A DNA stretch of 64,000 nucleotides from Patagioenas fasciata (taxonomy: Eukaryota > Chordata > Aves > Columbiformes > Columbidae), in contig NW_027288510.1 in assembly GCF_037038585.1 (NCBI RefSeq), positions 1,307,001-1,371,000 of the forward strand, in the 5' to 3' direction. Position 1 is the stretch's first letter. Every line of letters begins with the position of its first letter. Made by a program: the position numbers and the translations under genes. Under the pieces are notes generated by a model. That model was not told where the DNA came from, made no database searches, and saw only the letters and a list, made by a program, of their open reading frames with translations. Shown in pieces: positions 1 to 10,077 of this stretch.

Positions 1-641
1 TATAGCTGGCATGTTTGAGCTGACCAGTTATTAGGTAACCTGCCCGTTTCTTATTTCACCACTCACACCTTCAACGATGGCACACCCATTGTGTCTTTTC
101 CCCTGAATTATCCCTGAAGTCCCATCTCTGAGGAGGTGCAGCCCATTGTCATCTCTCCTCAGGAAAGCAGCAGGGTTTAATTTCCTGCTTTCTTTCACCA
201 GAAGAGCGGTGACTGCTGCAGTTTGCACACACTCAAGACACTGGCTCTAAGAGCTTAGATAAGTGTGCCACTGGCTGTCGCTTCCCCCCAGCCCACTTGC
301 TGGTGGAGCAGTGTGGGAGGCAGAACAGGCCACCCTGTGCAAGCATTGCTCAACAGTACCAAAAACATCTCTGTATTATCAACACTGCTTTTAGCACGAA
401 TCAAAAAACATAGTCCCATACTAGGTACCACAAAGAACATTAACTCCACCCTGGCCAAAACCAACACAAACTTCCAGGTAATAGAATAGCTCTCAAATTT
501 TCTCCTTATCACCCCCCCAGGCAGTAACTGTGCTTCCACACCCAGAGCCTGTAAAACGTTTGTCTCTAATAAATAAGCTGGGGAATCTTCCACTAATATA
601 TTCCTTCCCCACACACTTTTAATTCTTATTATCACAGATAG
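1..641. repeat. Left copy of a 641-bp near-identical direct repeat
   Basis: Bases 1-641 match 6373-7012 with only a few substitutions and one 1-base deletion (near 475). Both copies lose similarity at the same point, just after the shared ATCACAGATAGG. The left copy continues into more ERV; the right copy meets a CpG island. Confidence 0.95.
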
Positions 642-985
642 GAATTTATTCATAATTGTCTCTCCTTCCTCCCTGCTACCCCATTTATTACAACTCTTTC
701 TTCAGTTTTAGATCTTTTTAGGGTAGAATTTAGAAGGGATAGGGTAGCTTCTGTTTTTACTAAAAACTAGACCTCATTACCTCCTACTTTACCAATTACA
801 TGCCCCTTTGCGATTTAAACAACTTGCCCCACAAAAAAGAAACACCACAAATATTTTCAGCCCCTCTGATTTTCCAAAGTGTATTGAGTTTTCCTTCTTT
901 AGTCATTTCTAACAGTTGCCGTCCTCGGGGTAAATATCCCACATTTCCACAATAAGAGCATTCCATTTTCTCTCACTCTCTCACT
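1..985 (-). mobile_element. ERV fragment: gag nucleocapsid, protease, RNase H; no reverse transcriptase
   Basis: Read on the minus strand from 985, the sequence shows a degenerate single zinc knuckle (CSYCGNVGY, with the expected His and last Cys changed). Next comes a protease-like active-site segment at about 745-770 reading LVKTEAT where LVDTGAT-type is expected, so the catalytic Asp is lost. A protease-tail-like stretch with LLETNVLQALG follows. About 250 bp later (from 228) RNase H begins with ALLVKESRKL and DGTSG. The reverse transcriptase that should lie between is missing. The fragment is cut by the window edge. Gammaretrovirus-like organisation; not functional. Confidence 0.75.
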
Positions 986-999
986 GTACCAAATGCTAC

Positions 1000-1975
1000 A
1001 AGCGTGTGAGAATAGGAAGACTAACCCAGTATGTTCTACATTATCACACTCGTATTAATTCTGGATGTTATGATAGAACAAAATTGGAGAAGTGTGAAAT
1101 CCAAGGGCAGAAATTATGGGTAGCAACTAACCTAGAGAAAGGTGGACTCGCTGTAGGCTCTGCCTCCTGCCCTAGGGGAGAACAGAGCATCCGTTTTACA
1201 CAAGCTGGTAGGAGGGGCTATTCAGATGGAGGGGGAGTGCAAGACAAAACTTGAAACAGAGAGGAGTTTAATAAATGCCCCATAGGAGGAATGCAAACTT
1301 GGAAAGATGGTGAATGGCCTGCACAAAGAATATTTGAATACTATGATCCAGCCACATGGGCCCAAGATGGAAACTGGGGATCCCGTACCCCTATATATAT
1401 GCTAAACCAAATTATTCGGTTGCAAGCAGTGGTTGAAATAATAAGCAACCAGACGGCTGAGGCACCGAATCTCATAGCGAGACAATTGTCTCAGACCAGA
1501 GCTGCAGTGTACCAAAATCAGGGAGCGTGAGATTGGCTTTTAGCTGAAGAGAGGGGGGCGTCTGTGGGAAACTGAATACTTCGGAGTGTTGTTTGGAAAG
1601 AGAGAACGATGGGGAAGCCATAATGAAAATAGCAGAGGAGATAAAACGCGTTGCACATGTACCAGTACAGAAGTGGAATTCTATACTTACTAGCCATTGG
1701 TGGGGTAACTTATTTGGGGGAGCCTGGTGGAAGAAAATAGGCTTCACGATAGTATGTGCATTTCTGGGTTTACTGTTTGTGCCACGTATGACCCCCTGCT
1801 TTGTTCGGTTAATACATTCAGTAGTCCAAGCCATGCAAATCTCAGGCACGCCTATAGATCCTGAAATGGCAGCAAAAGGAACGGGGTATAAACTAATGAT
1901 TTTAAAAGATAACACCAAACTGGACCTGGCCATCGCACTGGGAAGAAGAAACCCAAAAGGAAAGCGCTAGGAACT
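1000..1975 (+). mobile_element. ERV env fragment (end of SU, transmembrane subunit), plus strand
   Basis: Plus-strand frames at 1006-1254 and 1291-1530, then a separate frame ending at 1970, encode the end of the surface subunit and a transmembrane (TM) subunit. A heptad-type helix (1400-1510) is followed after a frame break near 1530-1550 by a Cys-rich disulfide motif ending in Cys-Cys (about 1560-1590), a Trp-rich membrane-proximal stretch, a hydrophobic membrane anchor (about 1735-1815) and a basic tail. The organisation is gamma-type Env. The frame break and stops make it a non-functional remnant. Orientation is opposite to the adjacent gag-pro piece. Confidence 0.75.
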
Positions 1976-2235
1976 GCAGTGAGCGGGGTCACCACGCCAA
2001 AGAGCGCGAGCTCCCGCTGCAGCCCAACAGATGCCATTGCTGCCGGGGCACCAGCCACCCGGTCATCAGCTGCCCCAGAAGAGCAACACGAATGTTTTGT
2101 TCAACATGAGAATTTGTTTGTTCTTTGAGGGAGAAAGATAAGTCTTCTCCTGTCGAAGCAGCCTTCTTACTTGTGGTCTGAGAAAAGGTTAAATAGGGAA
2201 TCATCACGTTAGTACAAGAATTTACTAACCTTCCC

Positions 2236-2800
2236 GAAAAGGGGGGAACTGACAGAGGGAACTAACTAACTAACTAACCCATTACGTTAAGAAAAAACAG
2301 AACCTCGTCGAATGCCAAGGTAAGAGGTTTTACAGCACCTAGATGTAAACTTGAGAAGACGAGATAACGAAGATTTACAGCAAAAGGGGGGAACCAGTCT
2401 GATTTCAATCGACTTGGCAGCTTGGGTTCCAGTCCACTCAACATAATGAGCCAAAGGTAAAGAGGTCACTGTGACGAGGCTGAAGGAGCCTTCATCCAAA
2501 GACCCCTCCTCAAGACCACCAGATGGCACTGCGCAGGTGCAACAGGGAGGGGTCAAGGAGGAGACTATGGAAATGATCACCTGGGACTCATTTTAAGAAG
2601 AAGCAGGAAAGGTTATGAATATGTAGAGGCGTTCCTGGGGTCATTATGAATACGTAACACCTTACTGTATTTAAACACACCTCATTCAGCTTCTTTGGGG
2701 AACTGAGAACTTGCTGAGCTGACACCAAGTCCGGCTGTGTCCCTGTCACCCGCAGAGTGCCCGCATCCTCCCCACGGTAGCGGGCATTGTGACAAAGGTT
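2236..2800 (+). mobile_element. Probable ERV 3' polypurine tract and LTR, plus strand
   Basis: A polypurine tract (GAAAAGGGGGGAAC, about 2235-2248) lies downstream of the plus-strand env. It is followed by TGACAGAGGG, a (TAAC)n run and, near 2668, a TATTTAAA box, with GC-richer R/U5-like sequence after that. A second AAAAGGGGGGAAC occurs at about 2382-2394. The LTR end is unclear (near TTGTGACA, about 2795) and no clear polyadenylation signal or target duplication was found. Confidence 0.4.
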
Positions 2801-2977
2801 CTATGTCAGCTGGGTGTGGCAGCCGAGCGCCCCCTAGGGGAGGGGGAGCCTGTCAGCCCCGGGCCTGTCACTGCCTGCTGTCCCCCCTGTCACCAGCGAG
2901 GCCTCGGAAAAGTTTCCAAAACATCCCCAGACTTGGGTCCAGCGTGGCCAAAAGTCTCCAAGAGACAAGTCGGAAAG

Positions 2978-3072
2978 AAGGATATGGAACAAAGGGAGAA
3001 AGCGAAGGGAGCAAGCCAAAGGGAGGGAAGAGGAAAATCTAGTGCCGGGCTGCAGGACTGAAATGGAGGAAT
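2978..3072. repeat. 95-bp purine-rich direct repeat, copy 1
   Basis: Starts AAGGATATGGAACAAAGGG and ends near CTGCAGGACTGAAATGGAGG. It matches 3451-3543 with a handful of differences. It lies in a purine-rich stretch (2950-3200) between the two ERV env remnants. Confidence 0.85.
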
Positions 3073-3450
3073 GGAAAGACAAAAGCCAGGAAGCAGGAGA
3101 GTTTGAGAAAAGGAGAGAGGAAAGAAGAGACATGCAGCCAGACGAGGGCTTAGTGAGAGAGGCTGGCACAGAGAACAGGATGAGAAGGAAATAAGGCAAG
3201 GCTGGGCCAAAGGACGTTTCCTTGCTTTATATTTTCTACCACATTCATCTGGAGACGAGCAGGGAAGCCATCAGACCTGATGGATTAGGCCCAAACAAAA
3301 ACCCCGGCTACTTGAGACACTTAGACTAAGCCTAAAATGCAAAGATCTCTCCATAAGGATGGGTTTTATACTCTACTTCCACAATCTGCTGGCACTACAA
3401 AAGAATAAGCGGCAGATCTACTTAGGCTGAGTCACGGTGGTTTTGTGCAG

Positions 3451-3543
3451 AAGGATATGGAACAAAGGGAGAAAGCAAAGGGAGCAGGACAAAGGGAGGG
3501 AAGAGGAAAAACTAGTGCTGAGCTGCAGGACTGAAATGGAGGA
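3451..3543. repeat. 95-bp purine-rich direct repeat, copy 2
   Basis: Partner of 2978-3072, about 473 bp away. The sequence between (3073-3450) is not recognised. The repeat ends immediately beside the tail end of the minus-strand env remnant. Confidence 0.85.
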
Positions 3544-3544
3544 G

Positions 3545-5150
3545 GTTTTGCATTTTCTTATGATACAGTTGTATAGGTGGCTTCAAGCCTAGACAACACG
3601 ATTTCACGTTTTTCTTCTGGAGCTATGCATTTGCTGTTCTTTCTTTCTTCTTGTTCTTCTAGCAGGATCATTTTATCTGAGCATGGCAGTGGCCCTAAAG
3701 GCACTTGCTTTGATAGAGCTGTCCAATAAGGTGTTGAACAAGTCCTTGCAGACACGCAATGATGTAGCACGCTATAGAAATCAGTGCTTCTGTTACTTCG
3801 ATTAAAGAAGTAATTTCTCTCAATATTCCAAACCAAGATTCTAACAATCCCATGAGTGGACTATCTACACCTGAATTCTCAGCCAATTCTTCTGCTGAAG
3901 CTGTGGTTAGACATATATCACCTTTTTCTGCCAACATCGTATCTGGGACCATGTTATTTTCCCATGCCATTCTACTAGTAGCATCTAATTGCTTGGTGAT
4001 TCATTTAACTGCTTGTCTAGTATAACTTATAAATAAATGTTATTTATCCCGTCTACATTCTTGTTTGTAGTTACCTACCAAAACAAAAAGGACTCAGAAC
4101 CCGCAGCTAACTTGACTTCTTGCTTTGTGTTCCTTGGGGACTCCTCTGGGGACCCCAATCTAATTGAAATAAACCCTGTCATCAGAGGAAAGCCCTCAAC
4201 TCCTTTTTCTGTTGCCCTGATGGATCACAGTGTTCAAATGCCAGGGTAAAAGGAATTTCCAATTGTACGACCTCACAGGTACCTTCCCAGTGGGGGATAA
4301 AATGGAATGAAGTGTCATCTTCCCACAGTACCACCAAAGATCCACTCAAGAAGCATTTGAGGACATATGAGGACCAACTTCCCGTGTCTCTGCACACCTA
4401 CTCATGTTCCTAGGAACTTGGTATCATTCCTGCCGCGTCGTGAGAGACAGGCAGTATGATTTCCAATTATTCCTGAAAATGCCAGGGGAATTTTGATATT
4501 TTTCCCTGCAAAGCTGGAAACAGTAGGGAGAGAGTACGACACGACTTATTTCTCCATGCCGTAGAGTCTTGGCATAAGGCTAAGACGCACTCCATCCCCT
4601 GTCAATCTTCGCTCCACCCCAGAGGGAAGGGTACCACTTGGGCCACAGGCCTTCCTGCCGCACAGGCATAGCAATTGCTCGTTTAGGCTTTGCACCATAT
4701 ATTTGATCCATTCTACCCAGGCATTTGTACCTCCATATATGTTGAACCTTCCCAGGGCATCTTTTCTACTAATGTCTATTTGTGATCCATAAACCCCACT
4801 TACTGAATCATCTGCTCTCTGCCTTGCAATTAGCAAAGGGTTGCACTGCAGAGACTCACATCCTGGGAGAGACTGTCCTTTAGATAGGGTCATTTTTCTT
4901 TGCAACTCTATAACCGTTCATTGCTCACTGTCCATCCCCTAAACTCTGTGCTCCAAATAACACTGTACCAGGAGGGGCAATGAGAGACAGCAACAAAAAC
5001 TGTGCACTTATTTAAATCATCCTTAGACTCAGGCCCCTTGGACACGTTTCTTTTCATAACTCCATTCTCTTTAGCTCTGTACATCCCCACAGTTAAGGAT
5101 GTGGCAATCATCTACTCAAATTGTTAGGGAACCTTCAGTTTCAGTGACGT
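3545..5150 (-). mobile_element. ERV env remnant, minus strand
   Basis: Minus-strand open segments at 5111-4908, 4905-4546 and 4397-4182 look like degenerate surface subunit. The segment 3970-3695 carries a TM-type region with a hydrophobic membrane anchor (about 3760-3720), and the frame shifts to 3558 for a charged tail. Several frame breaks are present. No LTR was identified downstream (below 3545). Confidence 0.65.
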
Positions 5151-5299
5151 TTGTTAAGTAACCCATTTGTAAATTCTACATACACAGGATTAACAATCCC
5201 CAAAGGTTTCATTTCATTTTCATCTCTGTATCTTTAGTCGAAGGGGGTCATCAGTTGTCAATACTTGCCACTCGTCATTGTCCTTTGGAGGTTCGATTG

Positions 5300-5830
5300 G
5301 CTCTTTAATCCGTGTCTAATGAGTCCACCCTTTCTCAGCTGGTCGTACCACTGTCTTGGTGAGCAGCAGAACTTGAAATGCTCCTTCCCAATCTGGCTGA
5401 AGCTTCCGTTTCTTTCCAGGATTTGACCAGGACCCAGTTTTCAGGCTGAAACTTGTGAGCTGAAAACTCTAAAGGCAGAGTTTGTGCCAGACGGCCTTGT
5501 GCCTGAGAGAAGATAGGCAAGACAACCCGAGTATACAGTTTTTGAGAAATAAATCCTTAGTTTCAAACTGTGGAGGTCCACCTGTTCTTAAACTTTTGCT
5601 ACCACTGCTGCTGCGGCAGTGCTCAGGAGGAAAGCTTCTCCCCATCTGGCAAGGTGATCAACCAACACTAGTATGTATTTAATTCGACCAGCTACAGGCA
5701 AATCACCTTGAATATTTTGAGAGAGTTGTAAACTTGGACCCTGCCCTCCTGCAGGCTGCTTTTTAAGTGCCTTTTTATTTCTTCTTTTACAAACCACCCA
5801 TCTTTCACAAATTTGCTTGGCTATAGTATA
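5300..5830 (-). mobile_element. ERV integrase remnant, minus strand
   Basis: The segment 5797-5588 contains a core-domain-like VAGRIKYILVLVDHLARWGE, and 5520-5335 contains a C-terminal-domain-like FSAHKFQPENWVLVKSWKET. Stops and frame changes separate the parts. It belongs to the same gammaretrovirus-like element as the RNase H at 6600-6075. Confidence 0.75.
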
Positions 5831-6074
5831 AATTCCCGTATTACGTCACACATTGCTTGTGTTCCCCAATAACTCTCCTGATGTAGAATCGCTAATACCT
5901 CCCTCATGATTTGCTTATTTAACATTTCTCTACCATCTGGGAGTACCCATTTCCCACTCTGTTCCCTGGCTCCTAATTCTTGGAGGACTTCTTCTTATTT
6001 TTCATCAAAAACTGGAATTTCCTGTGAGGCCAGGACCTCAAGCGTGAGATAACTTACAGTTATCACTTCAGGTT

Positions 6075-6603
6075 TTAAGGCTGCTTCTCAGGCCATTTCA
6101 TCTGATAACCAATCTCCCCTGACACAAAAGGAGTTTCCCCTCTGATGTCCCAATGGACATCATGTACTACAGCCACTTCTATTGGTGACATCAGATTATG
6201 TAACACTTGTCCAACTGGTTCTTCACAAACCAATTCTTTCCCTTTGCTATTCATTAGACCCCATTCTTCCCAGATTTTCCCAAAGGTGTGCACTACTCCA
6301 AATGCATATCTAGAACCGTTACAGATGGTACCTTCTTTTCCATCTAACATCTGCAGTGCCTGATTGACAGCGTATAGCTGGCATGTTTGAGCTGACCAGT
6401 TATTAGGTAACCTGCCCGTTTCTTATTTCACCACTCACACCTTCAACGATGGCACACCCATTGTGTCTTTTCCCCTGAATTATCCCTGAAGTCCCATCTA
6501 TGAGGAGGTGCAGCCCATTGTCATCTCTCCTCAGGAAAGCAGCAGGGTTTAATTTCCTGCTTTCTTTCACCAGAAGAGCGGTGACTGCTGCAGTTTGCAC
6601 ACA
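6075..6603 (-). mobile_element. ERV RNase H remnant, minus strand
   Basis: From 6600 the frame reads KESRKL then DGTSG (first RNase H strand). It continues in another frame from 6350 with NGSRYAFGVVHTFGKIWEEW, where the catalytic TDS-type Asp is replaced by Gly. The domain is broken by frame changes between 6403 and 6350. Confidence 0.75.
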
Positions 6604-7012
6604 CTCAAGACACTGGCTCTAAGAGCTTAGATAAGTGTGCCACTGGCTGTCGCTTCCCCCCAGCCCACTTGCTGGTGGAGCAGTGTGGGAGGCAGAACAG
6701 GCCACCCTGTGCAAGCATTGCTCAACAGTACCAAAAACATCTCTGTATTATCAACACTGCTTTTAGCACGAATCAAAAAACATAGTCCCATACTAGGTAC
6801 CACAAAGAACATTAACTCCACCCTGGCCAAAACCAACACAACTTCCAGGTAATAGAATAGCTCTCACATTTTCTCCTTATCACCCCCCCAGGCAGTAACT
6901 GTGCTTCCACACCCAGAGCCTGTAAAACGTTTGTCTCTAATAAATAAGCTGGGGAATCTTCCACTAATATATTCCTTCCCCATACACTTTTAATTCTTAT
7001 TATCACAGATAG
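6373..7012. repeat. Right copy of the 641-bp direct repeat
   Basis: Partner of 1-641, offset 6372 (6371 after the 1-base gap). It contains the same minus-strand protease-to-RNase H segment with the same missing reverse transcriptase, so both derive from one already deleted ERV or from a recent duplication. Confidence 0.95.
6620..7012 (-). mobile_element. ERV protease-tail remnant truncated at 7012
   Basis: Minus-strand frame with WGRNILVEDSPAYLLETNVL followed by non-canonical sequence, identical in layout to the left copy. The element stops abruptly at 7012, where GC-rich non-viral DNA begins. Confidence 0.65.
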
Positions 7013-8170
7013 GGCTGGAGCGCCGCTCCCCGCGGCCGCCGTCCTGTCCGCGCCAGAGACCGCCCCGCCGCCATCTCTAGTGAGGGCACAGCGGCCGCGC
7101 TCTCCCCGCCCCGCCACAGACACCTCATCAGCCACCGCCCGAACGGCGCCGGTACCCGAGCAGGAGGACTCGAAGGACGTTAACTCCCCCTCCTCGGCGG
7201 GGTGCGCCGCCCGCTTCCCAAGAGCGGCTCCCAGAGCGACCAGCTCCCCTCCTCCCCGGCGGCACGAGGCACGGCCTCAGTGCGGCGGCTTCACTGCCCG
7301 CGCCCAAGATGGCGGCGCGACGGGAGCGGGAAAGCGTGAGGCGCTGCAGGCGTCAGGCCCGGCCCGGGAGCCCCCAGCCGCTCCTGCTCCCACGCACCCC
7401 CCCCGTTTGCTTTACATTTGTGTATCGTATATAAATGCAGGGACAAGGAGCAGCGGCACGGAGCAGGCTGCTGGGTACGAGGTGTTCCCTCAGCACACAC
7501 ACCCACACCCCCCCGTCCCGGGCCGGGCCGCTCCGCGCGAAAGGGAAGGTGAGGGAAAAACAAAAACTAAAGGCACAGAGGCGTCCCGGCTGAAGCCGAG
7601 CTGTGCTCATCTACCCTTTGAATGACAATTCCAAAGGCACATCCCCACTCACGAAAGCTGGCGGCTCCGCAGGGTCCCCAGCAGACACAACCACCGGCCG
7701 GCGGGGCGGGGGGGGCTCTCCCCGGGATGCTCCCGCAGGGTCCGCAGTCTGAGGACAACGCTCCGCCCGCAGCCCCGCACCGAAACCGCCGGAAGGTCCC
7801 ACAGCCTCCTTGTCAAGCCCAAGGGAATCCGAGCTGGGCCCGTATACGGTCAGTGCTCCAGAAGCTTCTCCGCTCCCAGGCGTTTCACTAAACGAGGGCT
7901 CCGTCTGTCAGCCGAGGGCTGTGGGCGTGACCAGAGCGCCCATCAACCGGAAGTGCCGGGCGCTTTCCTGCGGCTGCAAAGTGCTGCGACACGGGGCTGT
8001 GGGCCCCCCGGGGCGGGGCGCGGAGCTGCTGCGTCCCCCCAGTTCTGGGTCCCCCGACCCAGAGCAAAGCGCTCCCCTCCTCCGGCTGCCGACAGTCAGC
8101 CCGGCTTCTTGCACAGCCCCCTGGTTACCCCCTCACCCCGTCCCCCCAGTTAGTCCCAGGGGGTGTTTCT
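7013..8170. promoter_or_regulatory. Orphan CpG island with YY1 and ETS motifs
   Basis: Dense CpG sequence beginning exactly at the ERV edge. It carries AGATGGCGGC on the minus strand (7067-7076), AAGATGGCGGC on the plus strand (7306-7316; YY1-type) and ACCGGAAGTG (7946-7955; ETS/GABP-type). These are classic housekeeping-promoter elements. Short frames starting at the two ATGGCGGC sites close quickly, so no first coding exon could be named. It could be the promoter of an unseen neighbour on either strand. Confidence 0.6.
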
Positions 8171-8505
8171 GAAGCCCATGGACACCTCAGCCCCACCCGG
8201 GGTGCAGGATGGGCCTTTGCTGGCTCTGCCCTGGTGCCCACCGGTTTGCTGCCAGTGCTTCCTCTGGGGGGGCCCTGGGTACCACCGGATCCACCTGGGC
8301 ACCCCCAAAGTGCCCTTTTAGCGCTTATTTTTCTCCTGAAAAGCAAACACAGCGGGGCTTTCTGCCATCCTGCCCCAGGGACCCCCACTCAGACCGCACC
8401 GGCGCTTGGTTGCCCATCGCCATTTATTGCAGCCGCTGCCTGCTCAGCGCCCGGGGCGGTGGGACTGGGGCCGGGACCCCTGTCCTGCCCGGCTGTCAGG
8501 GAGTG

Positions 8506-8798
8506 ATTCACTGCGGGGGGGCTATTCTATTCTATTCTATTCTATTCTATTCTATTCTATTCTATTCTATTCTATTCTATTCTATTCTATTCTATATTCA
8601 CTGCGGGGGGGCTATTCTATTCTATTCTATTCTATTCTATTCTATATTCACTGCGGGGGGGCTATTCTATTCTATTCTATTCTATTCTATTCTATTCTAT
8701 TCTATTCTATTCTATTCTATTCCATTCCATTCCATTCCATTCCATTCCATTCCATTCCATTCCATTCCATTCCATTCCATTCCATTCCATTCCATTCC
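8506..8798. repeat. Compound pentanucleotide array (TCTAT)n / (TCCAT)n with GC interruptions
   Basis: (CTATT)n tracts at 8521-8595, 8611-8645 and 8661-8720 each follow the same ATTCACTGCGGGGGGG segment (8506, 8596, 8646). The array then switches to (CCATT)n at 8721-8798, which is GGAAT-type on the other strand. The repeated interruption shows that the array grew by duplicating larger blocks as well as by slippage. Confidence 0.97.
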
Positions 8799-8799
8799 A

Positions 8800-10074
8800 G
8801 TATCTGCAGCTCTCCAGGATACTGGAAAACACAAAGCGCTCCCTCCTTGACCTGTCTTGGAATTAATAACACAAAAAGTTTCTGTCCCTGCAGGTACATG
8901 AATGTGTGTGCATACGTACACTCCTATATATAAAACCCCATTACACAAGCACAATCTGATACATGAGCGTGAGCTGTGAGAACAGGTCAGAGCTGCAATG
9001 CCCACCAGACCCACTCTGCAGTAACACACAAACACATCTGTGTGCAGCTGGGAGGACAGCTCTCACTTCTATATCTACCCTCCCCAGATTTGTAGTGACC
9101 TTACTTCCCAGGCAAAGTGATAAGTATTTTTGAAAATCCAAATAGTCTCATTTATTCCTAAAAATAGATATGCGGCAGCTCAGGGCCCTGTTGTGAGCAG
9201 GTATGAATCAGCCTCACGTCAATGAAGGTATCCAAGATATCACAGTTTGATAAGCAGGGATATCCCTCCAGATCCAGCCCTGCGCCGAGCAGTGTGTCAT
9301 TACCCATCTGCAGAGGGGAAAACTCACCTAAACCAATCAGTTTTGCAAGCGCATGCTGGTGAGGCACCAGTAATCCCCCCAAAGATTGGGGGGATTGCCA
9401 CTTCCTTAACCAAATCCCACTTCTTCGAAAAAAGAAAGAAGACAAAAAGCTCAGACATTAAAAGCTTCAGAAACAAGAACCATAAAGGGATAAAAAAATG
9501 TTTCCCAGTGCTGTATTTCACATCTGAGATGGGAGAATTAGAGGCTAAATAGCTCTAAATCCAGCCCTGCTCCAGGTGCTGTGCCCACCTCTGCAGCAGG
9601 AAGGGGCTACTGGAGGAATCTGCAGCCTTTTCTTTAATATTTTTAGTTAAAAAGTGTAGTAAGCATTTTAAGAAGCCTAGGAGGCATCAAAAGAGCTATA
9701 TATTTTCTAAAACGAAGATGGAACAGATGAGTCCTCGCACGAGCTGGGCTGCAGGAACAGCGCTGCCCCTCTCTAAGTGCACATCTCAAAGCCGCATATT
9801 TCAACACAGAACTGTCAGCCCAGCTGACAACACATGTTGGTTTTTAAAGGGGATTTTGCACACACTGTGGTGTCAGTACGAAGGCACAGACACACAGGAT
9901 CCTTCACTCATGAAGGAGGATGCCAGATCCACAGCATGTTAAGAAAAGGCAGGTTTCGGGGCACATGCTCCAAAATAAGTCAATATTTTTACTTACTTGT
10001 CAATATTTTTTACGTATTTTGATTTTATTGACTTATTTGTCTGGGTTTTTTGTGGGGTTTTTTTGCTGTCTGCA
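8800..10074. other. Non-coding stretch, nothing recognised except a small hairpin
   Basis: No gene, known repeat or dynein exon seen. A perfect 11-bp hairpin lies at 9372-9396, and short AT-rich direct repeats (TTACTTGTCAATATTTTT) at about 9975-10020. Confidence 0.6.
9372..9396. other. Perfect 11-bp inverted repeat with 3-nt loop
   Basis: AATCCCCCCAA, loop AGA, TTGGGGGGATT. It is not linked to any recognised gene; role unknown. Confidence 0.85.
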
Positions 10075-10077
10075 GTG

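Noticed and set aside
2287-2580. 97-codon minus-strand open frame
   Set aside because: Lies within the probable LTR and has no recognisable content.
3545-5150. Env remnants as a captured, syncytin-like gene
   Set aside because: Both env pieces have several frame breaks and no long open frame, so capture is not supported.
6812-7135. Open frame fusing CpG-island sequence to ERV protease
   Set aside because: It begins at a GTG rather than ATG and simply reads through the ERV junction; no evidence of a real fusion gene.
7309-7431. Possible first coding exon starting at the ATG inside the plus-strand YY1 site
   Set aside because: The frame closes after about 40 codons with low-complexity content and no recognisable protein.
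8209-8933. Long open frames with repeating SIPFH or EWNGM units
   Set aside because: They are translations of the pentanucleotide array; a 5-base unit reads open in several frames on both strands.
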